A DNA stretch of 64,000 nt from Tractidigestivibacter montrealensis (GTDB lineage Bacteria; Actinomycetota; Coriobacteriia; Coriobacteriales; Atopobiaceae). Of the stretch, positions 16,110 through 25,081 are shown piece by piece. Location of the stretch: positions 1 through 64,000 of the forward strand of contig NZ_JANSKA010000003.1 of assembly GCF_024741235.1 (NCBI RefSeq), given 5' to 3'. The position numbers and the translations under genes are program-made. The notes beneath the pieces were generated by a model. It had not been told where the DNA came from. It worked only from the letters and a program-made list of their open reading frames with translations, and did not search any database. Numbering within the stretch: the first letter of the stretch is position 1; the number at the start of each line of letters is the position of its first letter.

Positions 16110-17309
16110 CTATAGCACGATGTCCGGGTCGAGCGTCCGCGCACTCTCGCGCATCTCGGCGGCCAGCGCCACGTACGCGTCGTAGCGACGCTGAGAGATT
16201 CGCCCCTCGGAGAGAAGCTCGCGAACCTGGCATCCCGGCTCGTGCGTATGCGTGCAGTCGCAGAAGCGACAGCCACGCGCGGCATCCGCCACCTCGGGAA
16301 ACACCGCCGCAAGGCCGCGCTCGTGACCCACGATGGGAAGGCTCCTCAGCCCCGGCTCGTCCACGATCACGCCACCGCCCGGCACAGAGACCATGCGGCG
16401 CGCCACCGTCGTGTGCCTGCCCGCGTCATCGGACCCGCGCACGGCTCCGGTCTTGAGTACGTCGTGCCCCAGCAGGGCGTTGAGCAGAGTCGACTTGCCC
16501 GCGCCTGACTCCCCCAGCACAATGGCAACGGTACCCGCAGGCACAAGCGAGCGCACGGCAGCGGGACCCCAGGCAACCCCCCTGACGCCCGCGTCCTTCT
16601 CGGCACGCTCAGCCTCCGCGTCATCCGCCGAAGAAGTCATGACCAGCCCGCACTCCTCGCCCAGGACGTCACGAACGGCGGCAACGTCCTCTGCCAGCAC
16701 CTCGCTGGGGGCGCGGTCCGCCTTGGTGAGGACCACGGCAACCCCCGCGCCGCAGTCGCGCGCAATCACTGCGGACCGCGCGATCCTCTCGCACGAGATG
16801 GGCGCCGCACCCAGCTGCTGGACGACAAGCACCACGCCCACGTTTGCTGCAAGGGTCTGTCGCTCGCCGCGCGAGCCTCCCCGCCAGCGGGCAATGTCGC
16901 TCTCGCGCGGAAGGATCTGAAGGATAAGGCCCATGTCGTGGCCGGCGGGCACGCGCGCCAGAACCCAGTCGCCCACGGCCACGCGCGAGTCCCCACCCTT
17001 GGTGAGGTGCGCCGAGAACTCCGCGCGGAAGAGCGCGTCTGCGGTCACCACGGCAGGAAAGCCGCGGTCGAGCCGCACCACGCAGCCAAGCGCCATCTCG
17101 TCCACGCTGCAGCCCAGCGCCCGCGCCACCTGCGCCGCCGCCTCGCCAAAGGCGCTTCGCTGGCGATCGGACGGCGTAAGTTCGGAGAAGCGAGGCAGGT
17201 CCGCGAGAGAAGAAAGGGCCGGCAGGCCCTGCTGGGACCTGCCGGCACTCGAGACACTACGCTTGCGCGAACCCTTCTGAGAGCCCTTCTTTGGTGCGCG
17301 CTTGCCCAT
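16110..17309 (-). CDS. rsgA: Ribosome small-subunit-dependent GTPase A
   Basis: 399 residues. Circularly permuted GTPase: G4 (VVLTKADRAPS) comes before G1 (GESGAGKSTLLNALLG) and G3 (VIVDEPGLRSLP), as only RsgA-type proteins show. An OB-fold region precedes it (VVTADALFRAEFSAHL...VAVGDWVLARV) and a C-terminal zinc site follows (GCRFCDCTHTHEPGCQV). RsgA matures the 30S subunit. The N-terminus has a basic Lys/Arg/Ser-rich extension of about 30 residues. The P-type ATPase gene ends six bases upstream, so the two are probably co-transcribed. Confidence 0.93.
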   Translation of the reverse strand: MGKRAPKKGSQKGSRKRSVSSAGRSQQGLPALSSLADLPRFSELTPSDRQRSAFGEAAAQVARALGCSVDEMALGCVVRLDRGFPAVVTADALFRAEFSAHLTKGGDSRVAVGDWVLARVPAGHDMGLILQILPRESDIARWRGGSRGERQTLAANVGVVLVVQQLGAAPISCERIARSAVIARDCGAGVAVVLTKADRAPSEVLAEDVAAVRDVLGEECGLVMTSSADDAEAERAEKDAGVRGVAWGPAAVRSLVPAGTVAIVLGESGAGKSTLLNALLGHDVLKTGAVRGSDDAGRHTTVARRMVSVPGGGVIVDEPGLRSLPIVGHERGLAAVFPEVADAARGCRFCDCTHTHEPGCQVRELLSEGRISQRRYDAYVALAAEMRESARTLDPDIVL

Positions 17310-17315
17310 GAACGA

Positions 17316-19994
17316 CTAGTTCCTGCCCTTCTCGACCGCACGCATGATGGCCTTGTAAATCTCCACCAGCGGGATGATGGCTGCCGCAAGCAGCATGGCA
17401 ATGCCGTACTCGAACGCGTTGATCTCGGCGAAGTCGAATGCCTGGGCGAGCGGGGTCTCGATGACCACAAAGGTGAGGACGAGCGAGCCCGCGAACGCGA
17501 ACCACAGCCACTTGTTCTGGGTGGGCAGCTTGAAGATGGACTGACGACGGCTGCGCATGTTGAACGAGTGGAACATCTCGACCATCGAGAGCGTGAGGAA
17601 GGCCATGGTCATGCCGTCGAGGCCCTTGTCGGCACCAGACAGCACGGACGCCAGGGGCACGCCCTCGATGTTCAGGCCAATGAAGTACGAGATGAGCGTC
17701 AGCGTACCAATGAAGATGCCCTGGATCAGGCAGTCGAGACCCATGCCATTGGCAAAGATGCCGTCGTCGGCGTTGCGGGGCTCGCGCTTCATGATGCCCG
17801 GCTCGGCCTCCTCCATGGCCATGGCGAGCGCGGGGAAGCAGTCCGTGATGAGGTTGAGCCACAGGAGGTGCGTAGGCTCAAGGATTGTGAAGCCGATGAG
17901 CGACGCCACAAAGACCGCAATGACCTCGGCGAGGTTGGACGAGAGCAGGAAGGCGATGGACTTCCTGATGTTGTCGTAGATGCGACGGCCTTCTTCGCAG
18001 GCGTTGATGATGGTCGCGAAGTTGTCGTCGGCAAGGACCATGTCGGCCACGTTCTTGGTGACGTCGGTGCCGGTGATGCCCATGCCCACGCCAATGTCGG
18101 CGCGCTTGATGGACGGGGCGTCGTTCACGCCGTCGCCGGTCATGGCTACGACCTTGCCGAGCTTCTTCCAGGTGTCGACGATGCGGGTCTTGTGCTCGGG
18201 CTGGACGCGGGCGTACACACCGTACTTGGAGATGTTCTTCGCAAACTCCTCGTCGGACATGCGGTCAAGCTCGGCACCAGTAATGGCCTGCGAGCGGTCG
18301 ACGATGATGCCCAGCTCCTTGGCGATGGCCACGGCGGTGTCGATGTGGTCGCCGGTGATCATGACAACACGCATGCCGGCGGAGTGCGCCTCGGCCACGG
18401 CCTGCTTGACCTCGGGGCGAACCGGGTCGATCATGCCGCACAGGCCCAGGAAGGTCATGTCGTGCTCAAGCGCCTCGGGCGAGAAGTCCGTGGGGGCCGT
18501 CTTGCCGTAGTTCACGCGGGCCGCGGCCATCACGCGCAGCGCGTCGTCGGCCATGGCCTTGTTGGCCTCCATGATGCGCTGGCGCCACTCGCCGGTCATG
18601 GGCACGTCGCCCTCGGCGGTGTGGACCATGGTGCAGCGGGCGAGAATGACATCGGGGCCGCCCTTGGTGTGCTGGATGTAGTTGCCGTCAGGCGCCTTGT
18701 TGACCACAGACATCATCTTGCGGCCGGAGTCGAAGGGCGCCTCGCCCACGCGGGGGTTGGCGGCGTCGAGGTCACCCGAGGTGAAGCCGAGTTTGGCGGC
18801 ATCGGCCACGAGTGCGGCCTCGGTGGGCTCGCCCACCGCGGTCTCGTGTGCGGAGTCCCACTTGGCGTCGGAGCACAGCGCCATGCAGCGAACGAGGCGA
18901 TCCTGGTCCTCGGTGAAGTGGCGCACGACGGTCATCTTGTTCTGCGTGAGGGTGCCCGTCTTGTCCGAGCAGATGACCTGCGTGCAGCCAAGGGTCTCGA
19001 CGGCAGAGAGCTTGCGGATGATGGCGTTGTGCTGGCTCATCTTGGTGACACCGATGGAAAGCACGATGGTCACGACGGCGGCCAGACCCTCGGGGATGGC
19101 GGCAACGGCGAGCGACACAGCGACCATGAAGGTGTTGAGCACGAGTGTCATGTTGTCAAAGAAGCCCATGCCATGCTTGAGCCAGGTGACCACAAAGACC
19201 AGGGCGCAGATCACGATGCAGATGATGGAGAGAATCTTGGAGAGCTCGTCCAGCTTCTTCTGGAGCGGCGTCTCCTCGTCCTCGGCACGCGTGAGGGCGT
19301 CGGCGATCTTGCCCATCTCGGTGTCCATGCCCGTGGCAACAACCACGGCGCGGCCACGGCCGTAGACCACGGTGGAGCCCATGTAGCACATGTTCTTGCG
19401 GTCGCCGAGGGGGACGTCCTTGCCCTCGTCGAGCACGTCGAGGACCGCGGCGATCTTGTTGACCGGCACGGACTCGCCCGTAAGGGCGGCCTCCTCGATC
19501 TTCATGGACGCGCTCTCGATGATGCGGCAGTCTGCCGGGACGGAGTCGCCGGCCTCGAGAATCACGAGGTCGCCGGCGACGAGCTCGGAGGACGGCACGG
19601 TGATGACCTTGCCGCCGCGCACGACCTTGCTCTGTGCGGCAGACATCTCCTGGAGCGCAGCCAGGGCCTCCTCGGCCTTCGACTCCTGCACCACGCCGAG
19701 AACCGCGTTCACCACAACCACGAAGCAGATGATGATCACGTCGGCGAAGTCCGCCTCGCCCTGCGCCAGGCCGGTGAGGGCCGAGATGACCGCAGCCACA
19801 ATGAGCATGATGATCATTGGGTCTGCCATCTGGGCGAAGAAGCGCTTCCAGAGCGGGTCCTTCTTGGCTTCCTTGAGCTTGTTGGGGCCGTTCTTCTCGA
19901 GGCGTGCAGCCGCCTCATCCACGGTCAAGCCGTAGGTGTCGTCTGACGCAACGTCCTTGATGACTTGCGCAGACTCCTGCAGGTACTCCTTCAA
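17316..19994 (-). CDS. Calcium-type P-ATPase (P2 family cation pump)
   Basis: 892 residues, typical for PMCA/SERCA-like bacterial pumps. The start is TTG at 19994 (then KEYLQES) with AGGAGG six bases upstream. Features in order: N-terminal cation-ATPase domain (YGLTVDEAAARLEKNGPNKL), membrane pair, actuator with LTGESVPVN, the P4 stretch with VAAIPEGLAAVVTIVLS, the phosphorylation site CSDKTGTLTQNKM, nucleotide domain, hinge MTGDGVNDAPSIKRADIGVGMG, and a six-helix C-terminal region (NLITDCFPALAMAMEEAEP). The PEGL motif in M4 fits Ca2+ export rather than Na/K. It forms an operon with rsgA. Confidence 0.92.
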   Translation of the reverse strand: MKEYLQESAQVIKDVASDDTYGLTVDEAAARLEKNGPNKLKEAKKDPLWKRFFAQMADPMIIMLIVAAVISALTGLAQGEADFADVIIICFVVVVNAVLGVVQESKAEEALAALQEMSAAQSKVVRGGKVITVPSSELVAGDLVILEAGDSVPADCRIIESASMKIEEAALTGESVPVNKIAAVLDVLDEGKDVPLGDRKNMCYMGSTVVYGRGRAVVVATGMDTEMGKIADALTRAEDEETPLQKKLDELSKILSIICIVICALVFVVTWLKHGMGFFDNMTLVLNTFMVAVSLAVAAIPEGLAAVVTIVLSIGVTKMSQHNAIIRKLSAVETLGCTQVICSDKTGTLTQNKMTVVRHFTEDQDRLVRCMALCSDAKWDSAHETAVGEPTEAALVADAAKLGFTSGDLDAANPRVGEAPFDSGRKMMSVVNKAPDGNYIQHTKGGPDVILARCTMVHTAEGDVPMTGEWRQRIMEANKAMADDALRVMAAARVNYGKTAPTDFSPEALEHDMTFLGLCGMIDPVRPEVKQAVAEAHSAGMRVVMITGDHIDTAVAIAKELGIIVDRSQAITGAELDRMSDEEFAKNISKYGVYARVQPEHKTRIVDTWKKLGKVVAMTGDGVNDAPSIKRADIGVGMGITGTDVTKNVADMVLADDNFATIINACEEGRRIYDNIRKSIAFLLSSNLAEVIAVFVASLIGFTILEPTHLLWLNLITDCFPALAMAMEEAEPGIMKREPRNADDGIFANGMGLDCLIQGIFIGTLTLISYFIGLNIEGVPLASVLSGADKGLDGMTMAFLTLSMVEMFHSFNMRSRRQSIFKLPTQNKWLWFAFAGSLVLTFVVIETPLAQAFDFAEINAFEYGIAMLLAAAIIPLVEIYKAIMRAVEKGRN

Positions 19995-19999
19995 TTCTT

Positions 20000-20056
20000 C
20001 CTCCTGGGGTCATGGGCGCCCAGCAGATTGATGCCCGATCATAATTCCCCAGGAGG
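20000..20056 (-). promoter_or_regulatory. Inverted repeat covering the P-ATPase ribosome site
   Basis: Perfect 10-bp arms CCTCCTGGGG (20000-20009) and CCCCAGGAGG (20047-20056). On the minus strand the arm next to the gene contains the AGGAGG that serves the TTG start, so pairing in the mRNA would hide it. A TATGAT box lies in the loop (20043-20038) with no convincing -35; if that were the promoter, the distal arm would not be transcribed. The remaining sequence to 20304 shows nothing else clear. Confidence 0.35.
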
Positions 20057-20304
20057 GGCAAGGGCTCACCAAGGCTGCCATGCTGGACGTATGGTTGATA
20101 CCGCATCATTCTACCCGATGAAACGCGCGTCAGTCTTTATTGGATGAAGGTGCAATTTGGTGGTGAAGCCCCCTCTCGTATCGCATTCGTAAGGACTTAT
20201 CGGGGCATGCCCCACGGCACTTGCCCCATGCGGTAAACTCTCGCTAAGTCAGCACGTAACCGCGTGCGAGATTGATTCCACAGGGTCTCGAGGAAAGGGC
20301 AACG

Positions 20305-21333
20305 ATGAAGATTCTGTTCTATGGTACCGCCAGCTATGACAAGGATTCTTTCACCAAGGAGCTCAAGGACTACCCGGACGTCAAGATCGACTTCACCGAG
20401 ACCAACCTCACCCCCATGACCGCACCCCTTGCCCGCGGGTATGATGCGGTCTGCGCCTTCGTGAACGCTGACTGCGGCGCCATGACCCTCGAGATCCTCT
20501 CCGGTTTTGGCGTGAAGCTCGTCCTCATGCGCTGCGCCGGCTTTGATGCCGTGAACGTCGAGGTCGCCAAGGACCTCGGCATGAAGGTCACCCGCGTCCC
20601 TGCCTACTCGCCTGAGGCCATCGCCGAGCACGCCATGGGCCTTGCCCTCTGCGCCAACCGCCGCATCCACAAGGGCTACATCCGCGTCCGCGAGAACAAC
20701 TTCGACCTCACCGGCCTTGTCGGCGTGACCCTGCACGGCAAGACCGCCGGCATCATCGGCACCGGCCGCATCGGCGCCGCCCTCTGCCGCATCTGCAAGG
20801 GCTTTGGTATGTACGTCATCGGTGCCGACCTCTACCCCAACCAGAAGCTCATCGACGAGGAGCACGTTGTTGACGAGTACGTCGAGATCAAGGACGGCAA
20901 GGTCGACTACGACTCGCTCTACAGCCGCGCCGACCTCATCTCGCTGCACGCCTTCCTCAACGAGGAGAGCTACCACATGATCAACGACGACTCCATCTCC
21001 AAGATGAAGGATGGCGTCATCTTTGTGAACACCGCCCGTGGCGCCCTGGTCGACTCCAACGCGCTCATCCGCGGCATCCGCGCCGGCAAGATTGGCGCCG
21101 CAGGCCTCGACGTCTACGAGGAGGAGAACGCCAACGTCTACCAGGACCGCGAGGACGAGATTCTCGGCAGCTCCATCACCGCGCGCTTCTGCTCCTTCCC
21201 CAACGTGGTCATGACCTCTCACCAGGCGTTCTTCACCAAGGAGGCCCTTGGCGAGATTGCCCGCGTGACGCTCGACAACGCGCAGGCGTTTGCTCACGGC
21301 ACGGACTTCGTGCCCAGGAGCGTTGTCTGCTAG
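20305..21333 (+). CDS. D-lactate dehydrogenase (D-2-hydroxyacid dehydrogenase family)
   Basis: 342 residues from the ATG at 20305 (AAAGGG upstream). Catalytic domain, then VPAYSPEAIAEHAMGLAL, the NAD-binding fold with GIIGTGRIGAALCRIC followed by an Asp-ending strand (VIGADLYP), and the catalytic triad regions: Arg in VNTARGALVD, Glu in GLDVYEEENAN, His in MTSHQAFFTKEAL. This closely resembles fermentative LdhA-type D-LDH, which reduces pyruvate to D-lactate with NADH. Pyruvate kinase follows after 43 bp on the same strand, so the two probably form a glycolytic end-step operon. Confidence 0.88.
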   Translation: MKILFYGTASYDKDSFTKELKDYPDVKIDFTETNLTPMTAPLARGYDAVCAFVNADCGAMTLEILSGFGVKLVLMRCAGFDAVNVEVAKDLGMKVTRVPAYSPEAIAEHAMGLALCANRRIHKGYIRVRENNFDLTGLVGVTLHGKTAGIIGTGRIGAALCRICKGFGMYVIGADLYPNQKLIDEEHVVDEYVEIKDGKVDYDSLYSRADLISLHAFLNEESYHMINDDSISKMKDGVIFVNTARGALVDSNALIRGIRAGKIGAAGLDVYEEENANVYQDREDEILGSSITARFCSFPNVVMTSHQAFFTKEALGEIARVTLDNAQAFAHGTDFVPRSVVC

Positions 21334-21376
21334 CCATAAAGACATCGCACCAAAGAGGACAGGCAAAAGGAGAAAT

Positions 21377-22831
21377 ATGGCATTTAGCAAGAAGACCAAG
21401 ATCGTGTGCACCATGGGCCCCGCCACCGAGAGCGACGACGTCCTGCGCGCGCTCATCGAGAACGGCATGAACGTCGCCCGCTTCAACTTCTCTCATGGCA
21501 GCCATGACTACCACCGTCAGATGATCGAGCGCGTCCGCCGCATCTCGGACGAGCTCAGCATCCCCGTGGCAATCATGCTCGACACCAAGGGCCCCGAGGT
21601 TCGCACCGGTCTTCTCGAGGATGGCAAGAAGGTCACCGTCAACACTGGCGACGCCATCGTGGTTACCGCCCAGCCCACCAGCGAGGACTTCCACGGCAAC
21701 GCCGGCCACATCTCCCTCGACTACCTCAACCTCCCCAACGAGGTCGAGAAGGGTTCCATCATCCTCATCGACGATGGCCTTGTCGGCCTTGAGGTCGACC
21801 ACGTGGAGGGCAACGACATCCACTGCGTCGTTACTAACGGTGGTGAGATTGGCGAGAAGAAGGGCGTCAACGTTCCTAACGTGAACATTGGCCTTCCCTC
21901 CGTCACCGACCAGGACCGAGCGGACATCATGTTTGGCTGCGAGCTGGGCATCGACGCCATCGCTGCGTCCTTCATCCGCGACGGTGCCGCCGTCAAGCAG
22001 ATTCGTGACATCTGCGTCGAGATGGGCGCACCGCACGTCCAGATCTTCCCCAAGATCGAGAGCGCCCTTGGCGTCAAGAACTTCGACGAGATTCTTGAGG
22101 CCTCCGACGGCATCATGGTTGCCCGTGGCGACCTGGGCGTCGAGGTGCCTGCGGCTGAGGTGCCCCACATCCAGAAGACCATCATCCGCAAGTGCAACAA
22201 CGCATACAAGCCGGTCATCACCGCAACGCAGATGCTCGACTCGATGATTCGCAACCCGCGCCCCACGCGCGCCGAGGTCGCCGACGTTGCCAACGCCATC
22301 TATGACGGCACCGACTGCGTCATGCTCTCCGGCGAGACCGCTGCCGGCAAGTACCCCGTGGCTGCCGTGCGCACCATGGCCGAGGTCGCCAAGGAGACCG
22401 AGCGCTACCTCGAGGAGCGCAAGGTCTACCACGACCGCGGCGGCGTGCGCAACGTGAACGGCGCCACCGGCTTTGCCGCCGTCGAGATGGCCGACCGCGT
22501 TGACGCCAAGTGCATCCTGTGCCCCACGCACTCCGGCCGCACCGCGCGCATCGTCTCCAACTTCCGTCCGCGCATCCCTCTGTACGCCATGAGCCCGAGC
22601 GATGAGGCCATCCGCCGTACCTGCTTCTACTGGGGTGTCTACGCGTTCAAGACCACGGAGCAGGGCTCGCTTTCCAACACGCTCTACAACGCCCTCAACG
22701 TTGCCAAGGCGAACAAGGTCGTCGACCCCGGTGACATTGTGGTCATCACCGCTGGCGATCCGCAGACCTCCCCGCGCCAGGGCGACTACACCACCAGCAC
22801 CAACATGGCCATGGTGGCGCAGATCCAGTAG
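21377..22831 (+). CDS. pyk: Pyruvate kinase
   Basis: 484 residues. AAAAGGAG precedes the ATG at 21377. Motifs: KIVCTMGPATES, MNVARFNFSHGSHDYH, AIMLDTKGPEVRTG, the catalytic Lys region QIFPKIESALGV, the substrate motif IMVARGDLGVEVP, ITATQMLDSMIRNPRPTRAEVADVANAI and the C-terminal domain. It lacks the extra PEP-utiliser domain of Bacillus-type enzymes. It makes ATP and pyruvate in the last step of glycolysis, feeding the D-LDH upstream. Confidence 0.97.
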   Translation: MAFSKKTKIVCTMGPATESDDVLRALIENGMNVARFNFSHGSHDYHRQMIERVRRISDELSIPVAIMLDTKGPEVRTGLLEDGKKVTVNTGDAIVVTAQPTSEDFHGNAGHISLDYLNLPNEVEKGSIILIDDGLVGLEVDHVEGNDIHCVVTNGGEIGEKKGVNVPNVNIGLPSVTDQDRADIMFGCELGIDAIAASFIRDGAAVKQIRDICVEMGAPHVQIFPKIESALGVKNFDEILEASDGIMVARGDLGVEVPAAEVPHIQKTIIRKCNNAYKPVITATQMLDSMIRNPRPTRAEVADVANAIYDGTDCVMLSGETAAGKYPVAAVRTMAEVAKETERYLEERKVYHDRGGVRNVNGATGFAAVEMADRVDAKCILCPTHSGRTARIVSNFRPRIPLYAMSPSDEAIRRTCFYWGVYAFKTTEQGSLSNTLYNALNVAKANKVVDPGDIVVITAGDPQTSPRQGDYTTSTNMAMVAQIQ

Positions 22832-22862
22832 GGTTTGCACCAGGTTTTTTCGCTGCTGTAGA

Positions 22863-22898
22863 CCGCCTCGGGCTTCTCGCCCGGGGCGGCTTTTCTTT
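22863..22898 (+). terminator. Intrinsic terminator after pyk
   Basis: Stem CCGCC-T-CGGGC (22863-22873) pairs with GCCCG-G-GGCGG (22879-22889), one T-G wobble, then CTTTTCTTT. Strong plus-strand terminator 32 bp after the pyk stop. Confidence 0.85.
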
Positions 22899-22927
22899 GG
22901 CGAGAAGGGCGGGGCGTCGGCAGTCCG

Positions 22928-24259
22928 CTATCGCTCGCAGAGCCACCAGTACGCCGAGAAGGGTGCCAGCTCGGAGCCGCCGCCAAAGTCATGTGGCTCG
23001 CCGGTGATGAGGTCCACGGCGCGTCCGCATCCGGCGTCGAAGTGCGCCACGGCAGGCTCTGCCGACGCGTTTATCGCCACAATGACCCGCTCGTCCCCGT
23101 GGCAGCGCTGGAAGACAAGCTGCTGCGGCTGGCACTGCAGCTCGTGGTAGTCGCCCCACACGATGGCGTCACTCTTCTCGCGTGCGTGCGCCAGCGCGGC
23201 AATCCAGTCCGTAAGGTCGTTCCACTCCGGCGCGTCAAGCGCGGGCCGCAGCTCATAGTCGCCGTAGTGCTGCTCGCCCTCGATGCCCCACTCGCTGCCG
23301 TAGTAGACGCACGGCACGCCGCACATGGCAAAGAGCAGCCCGTAGAGCGGCTTGAGCTGGCGCTTGTCGTCCAGCTTGGTCGCAATGCGAGGCACGTCGT
23401 GGTTGTCGACAAAGTCCAGCAGGTGCTTGCCAGCGTAGAGGTCCCAGGGCTGGGAGCCACTCTGGCGCTCCAGCGCGTAGGCCACCTCGTGCATGTTCGC
23501 GCTGTTGAAGCTCGACCAAAGGCCCTTGTAGGCCTCGTAGTTGGTCACCGAGTCGCACAGGCCGTCGCCCATCCACTGGTTGTAGTCGCCAAACATGGTC
23601 TCGCCCACCAGCACGAACTTCTCGCCGCGCTCCTGCGAGATCCCGTCGGCAATCTGGCGCAGGTAGCCCAGGTAGCCGCGGTCAAGGCAGTAGGCCACGT
23701 CCAGGCGCAGGCCGTCGATGTCAAAGTCACGCACCCAGCCGCGAATGACGTCTGCCAGGTAGTCGTTGAGCTCGAAGTTGCCGTGGTTAAGCTTCACGAG
23801 CGTCGAGACGCCCGCCCAAGTCTCGTAGCCAAAGCCGTCGTTGAACTCGCTGTTGCCGTTCCAGTCGATGTTGAACCAGCCGGCGTATCGGCTCTGCTGG
23901 CCCTTCTGGCGCACATCGCGGAAGGCAAAGAAATCGCGACCAACGTGGTTAAAGACACCGTCGAGAAGCACGCGGATGCCCGCCTTGTGGCACGCGTCCA
24001 CAACAAAGCGCAGGTCATCGTTAGTACCCAGGCGGCAGTCAACGGTCGTGTAGTCCGTGGTGTCATACCCGTGCGTGAGGCTCTGGAAGACGGGGTTGAG
24101 CATGAGGCAGGTGGCCCCAAAGCGCTTCATGTGGTCAATCCAGCCGTCGTCGACGAGCTTGCGCAGGCGCGGCACGGTGACCCCATCGTTCTCGTGCGGT
24201 GCGCCGCACAGTCCCAGCGGATAGACCTGATAGACAAAGGATGGCTCGTACCAGCTCAT
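22928..24259 (-). CDS. GH13 alpha-amylase family enzyme (maltogenic/cyclomaltodextrinase-like core)
   Basis: 443 residues from the ATG at 24259 with GAGGAG five bases upstream; the frame beyond has no ribosome site. No signal peptide, so intracellular. The TIM-barrel motifs are present: region I VLLDGVFNHVGRDF, region II GLRLDVAYCL (nucleophile Asp), region III VLVGETMFG (acid Glu), region IV FVDNHDVPR (transition-state Asp). A short C-terminal beta domain follows. It lacks the N-terminal CBM34 of neopullulanases. Likely acts on imported maltodextrins. It is a single gene with no sugar transporter next to it. Confidence 0.88.
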   Translation of the reverse strand: MSWYEPSFVYQVYPLGLCGAPHENDGVTVPRLRKLVDDGWIDHMKRFGATCLMLNPVFQSLTHGYDTTDYTTVDCRLGTNDDLRFVVDACHKAGIRVLLDGVFNHVGRDFFAFRDVRQKGQQSRYAGWFNIDWNGNSEFNDGFGYETWAGVSTLVKLNHGNFELNDYLADVIRGWVRDFDIDGLRLDVAYCLDRGYLGYLRQIADGISQERGEKFVLVGETMFGDYNQWMGDGLCDSVTNYEAYKGLWSSFNSANMHEVAYALERQSGSQPWDLYAGKHLLDFVDNHDVPRIATKLDDKRQLKPLYGLLFAMCGVPCVYYGSEWGIEGEQHYGDYELRPALDAPEWNDLTDWIAALAHAREKSDAIVWGDYHELQCQPQQLVFQRCHGDERVIVAINASAEPAVAHFDAGCGRAVDLITGEPHDFGGGSELAPFSAYWWLCER

Positions 24260-24443
24260 CGTTGCTCCTCTCGTCGTGGGCGAGACGCCCGTGCGGACGG
24301 CGTCCAGGGGACGCCGTGCCAGCCACTCAACCATACGCGAATAACGTTGCGTAAACGTGTACGGATTTGTATGGGGCGTGCGAAAAGCGCGTAGCCGTCG
24401 CGGCTGCTTGACCCGGAGGGGCCTCTCGTCCCTTTCCTTCTGC

Positions 24444-24544
24444 AAACCTGCGACTTAATAGCAGTCTCGCGTGGAAGCTCCCGAGAAGAACCGCAGGTAG
24501 ATGGCTTGCGGCTCTCGCCGGCACTGCAATTAAGCCGCAGGTTT
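24444..24544. repeat. Hairpin element A (101-bp family)
   Basis: Arms of 22 bases at 24444-24465 and 24523-24544 pair at 20 of 22 positions; the left arm begins AAACCTGCG and the right ends CGCAGGTTT. At the centre is CGAGAAGAACCGCAGGTAG (24482-24500). Element B at 63756-63856 has the same length, nearly the same arms and the identical central 19 bases at the same offset (38). It lies upstream of the GH13 gene. Confidence 0.85.
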
Positions 24545-24833
24545 CTCTGTTGGTCGAAGTTGGGGCAAGGGCTGGTTGCGAATCCCTTGTTGCGGCATCC
24601 AGCCAAGGTCGGCATCCAGCCGAAATCTGGATTGAGCCGAGATTATTGCGCGTTTTTCCGGAGCCATTTCATGACCAACTGGCAAAATATGATTCTAGCG
24701 AGAAATAACGTTCAATAACTGAGGAGCCTTGGAGAGAGCCTTGAGGGAACCGCGGAGAAACCCGAAGAGAAGACCGCGGAAAAGGCCTCGGAGAATCCTG
24801 AGGAACGCCTTGGCTAACCGGCCACCGATGCAG
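24545..24833. other. Gene-free stretch
   Basis: No coding region supported. A hairpin CAAGGG/CCCTTG lies near 24567-24590, and GGCATCCAG/CTGGATT near 24611-24635. The stretch 24721-24820 is purine-rich with loose repeats of GAGGAGCCTTGG-like words and stop codons in all useful frames. Confidence 0.4.
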
Positions 24834-24864
24834 ATGAGACAAAGGGACTGTCCCTTTGTCTCAT
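24834..24864. repeat. Perfect 31-bp palindrome (GAGACAAAGGGAC type)
   Basis: Arms ATGAGACAAAGGGAC and GTCCCTTTGTCTCAT meet at a single central T (24849); a partial third copy (CCTTTGTCTCAT) follows at 24866-24877. Palindromes of this GACAAAGGGAC kind are, from general memory, common dispersed intergenic repeats in anaerobic Gram-positive genomes. Confidence 0.7.
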
Positions 24865-24882
24865 GCCTTTGTCTCATGCGAA

Positions 24883-25040
24883 TGGCCGCGGTCTAAGGCC
24901 GCGGCCACCGGGAAGGGGTCCCTCGAAGACCGAGGGACGGGAGAGACGGCCGGGTGTTCGGGGGACCCAGCCGTTCCTCTCCCATGGTGGTCTCCACGGG
25001 TTGCGGAACGGTGAACCGCGGGTAACAACGGGTGCAAGAT
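24883..25040. ncRNA. Run of strong stems, possible structured RNA
   Basis: Consecutive stems: TGGCCGCGG/CCGCGGCCA (24883-24907), GTCCCTCG/CGAGGGAC (24918-24938), and a long one pairing GGGAGAG-ACGGC (24939-24950) with GCCGT-TCCTCTCCC (24970-24983), extended by GGG/CCC. Weaker pairing follows to about 25030. No open frame explains it. The strand and family are unknown; it may be just a terminator cluster. Confidence 0.3.
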
Positions 25041-25081
25041 TGGCAACATGAAACGTAACGACGCAGGCAGAATGCCCCGCG

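Noticed and set aside
16938-19946. 1002-codon plus-strand open frame opposite the P-type ATPase
   Set aside because: Antisense shadow caused by high GC; repetitive His/Glu/Val-rich text, no family features, and the minus strand encodes a complete P-ATPase.
24721-24830. Purine-rich segment read as a coding remnant
   Set aside because: Frames give only Arg/Pro/Glu-rich text with stops and no similarity to any neighbour.
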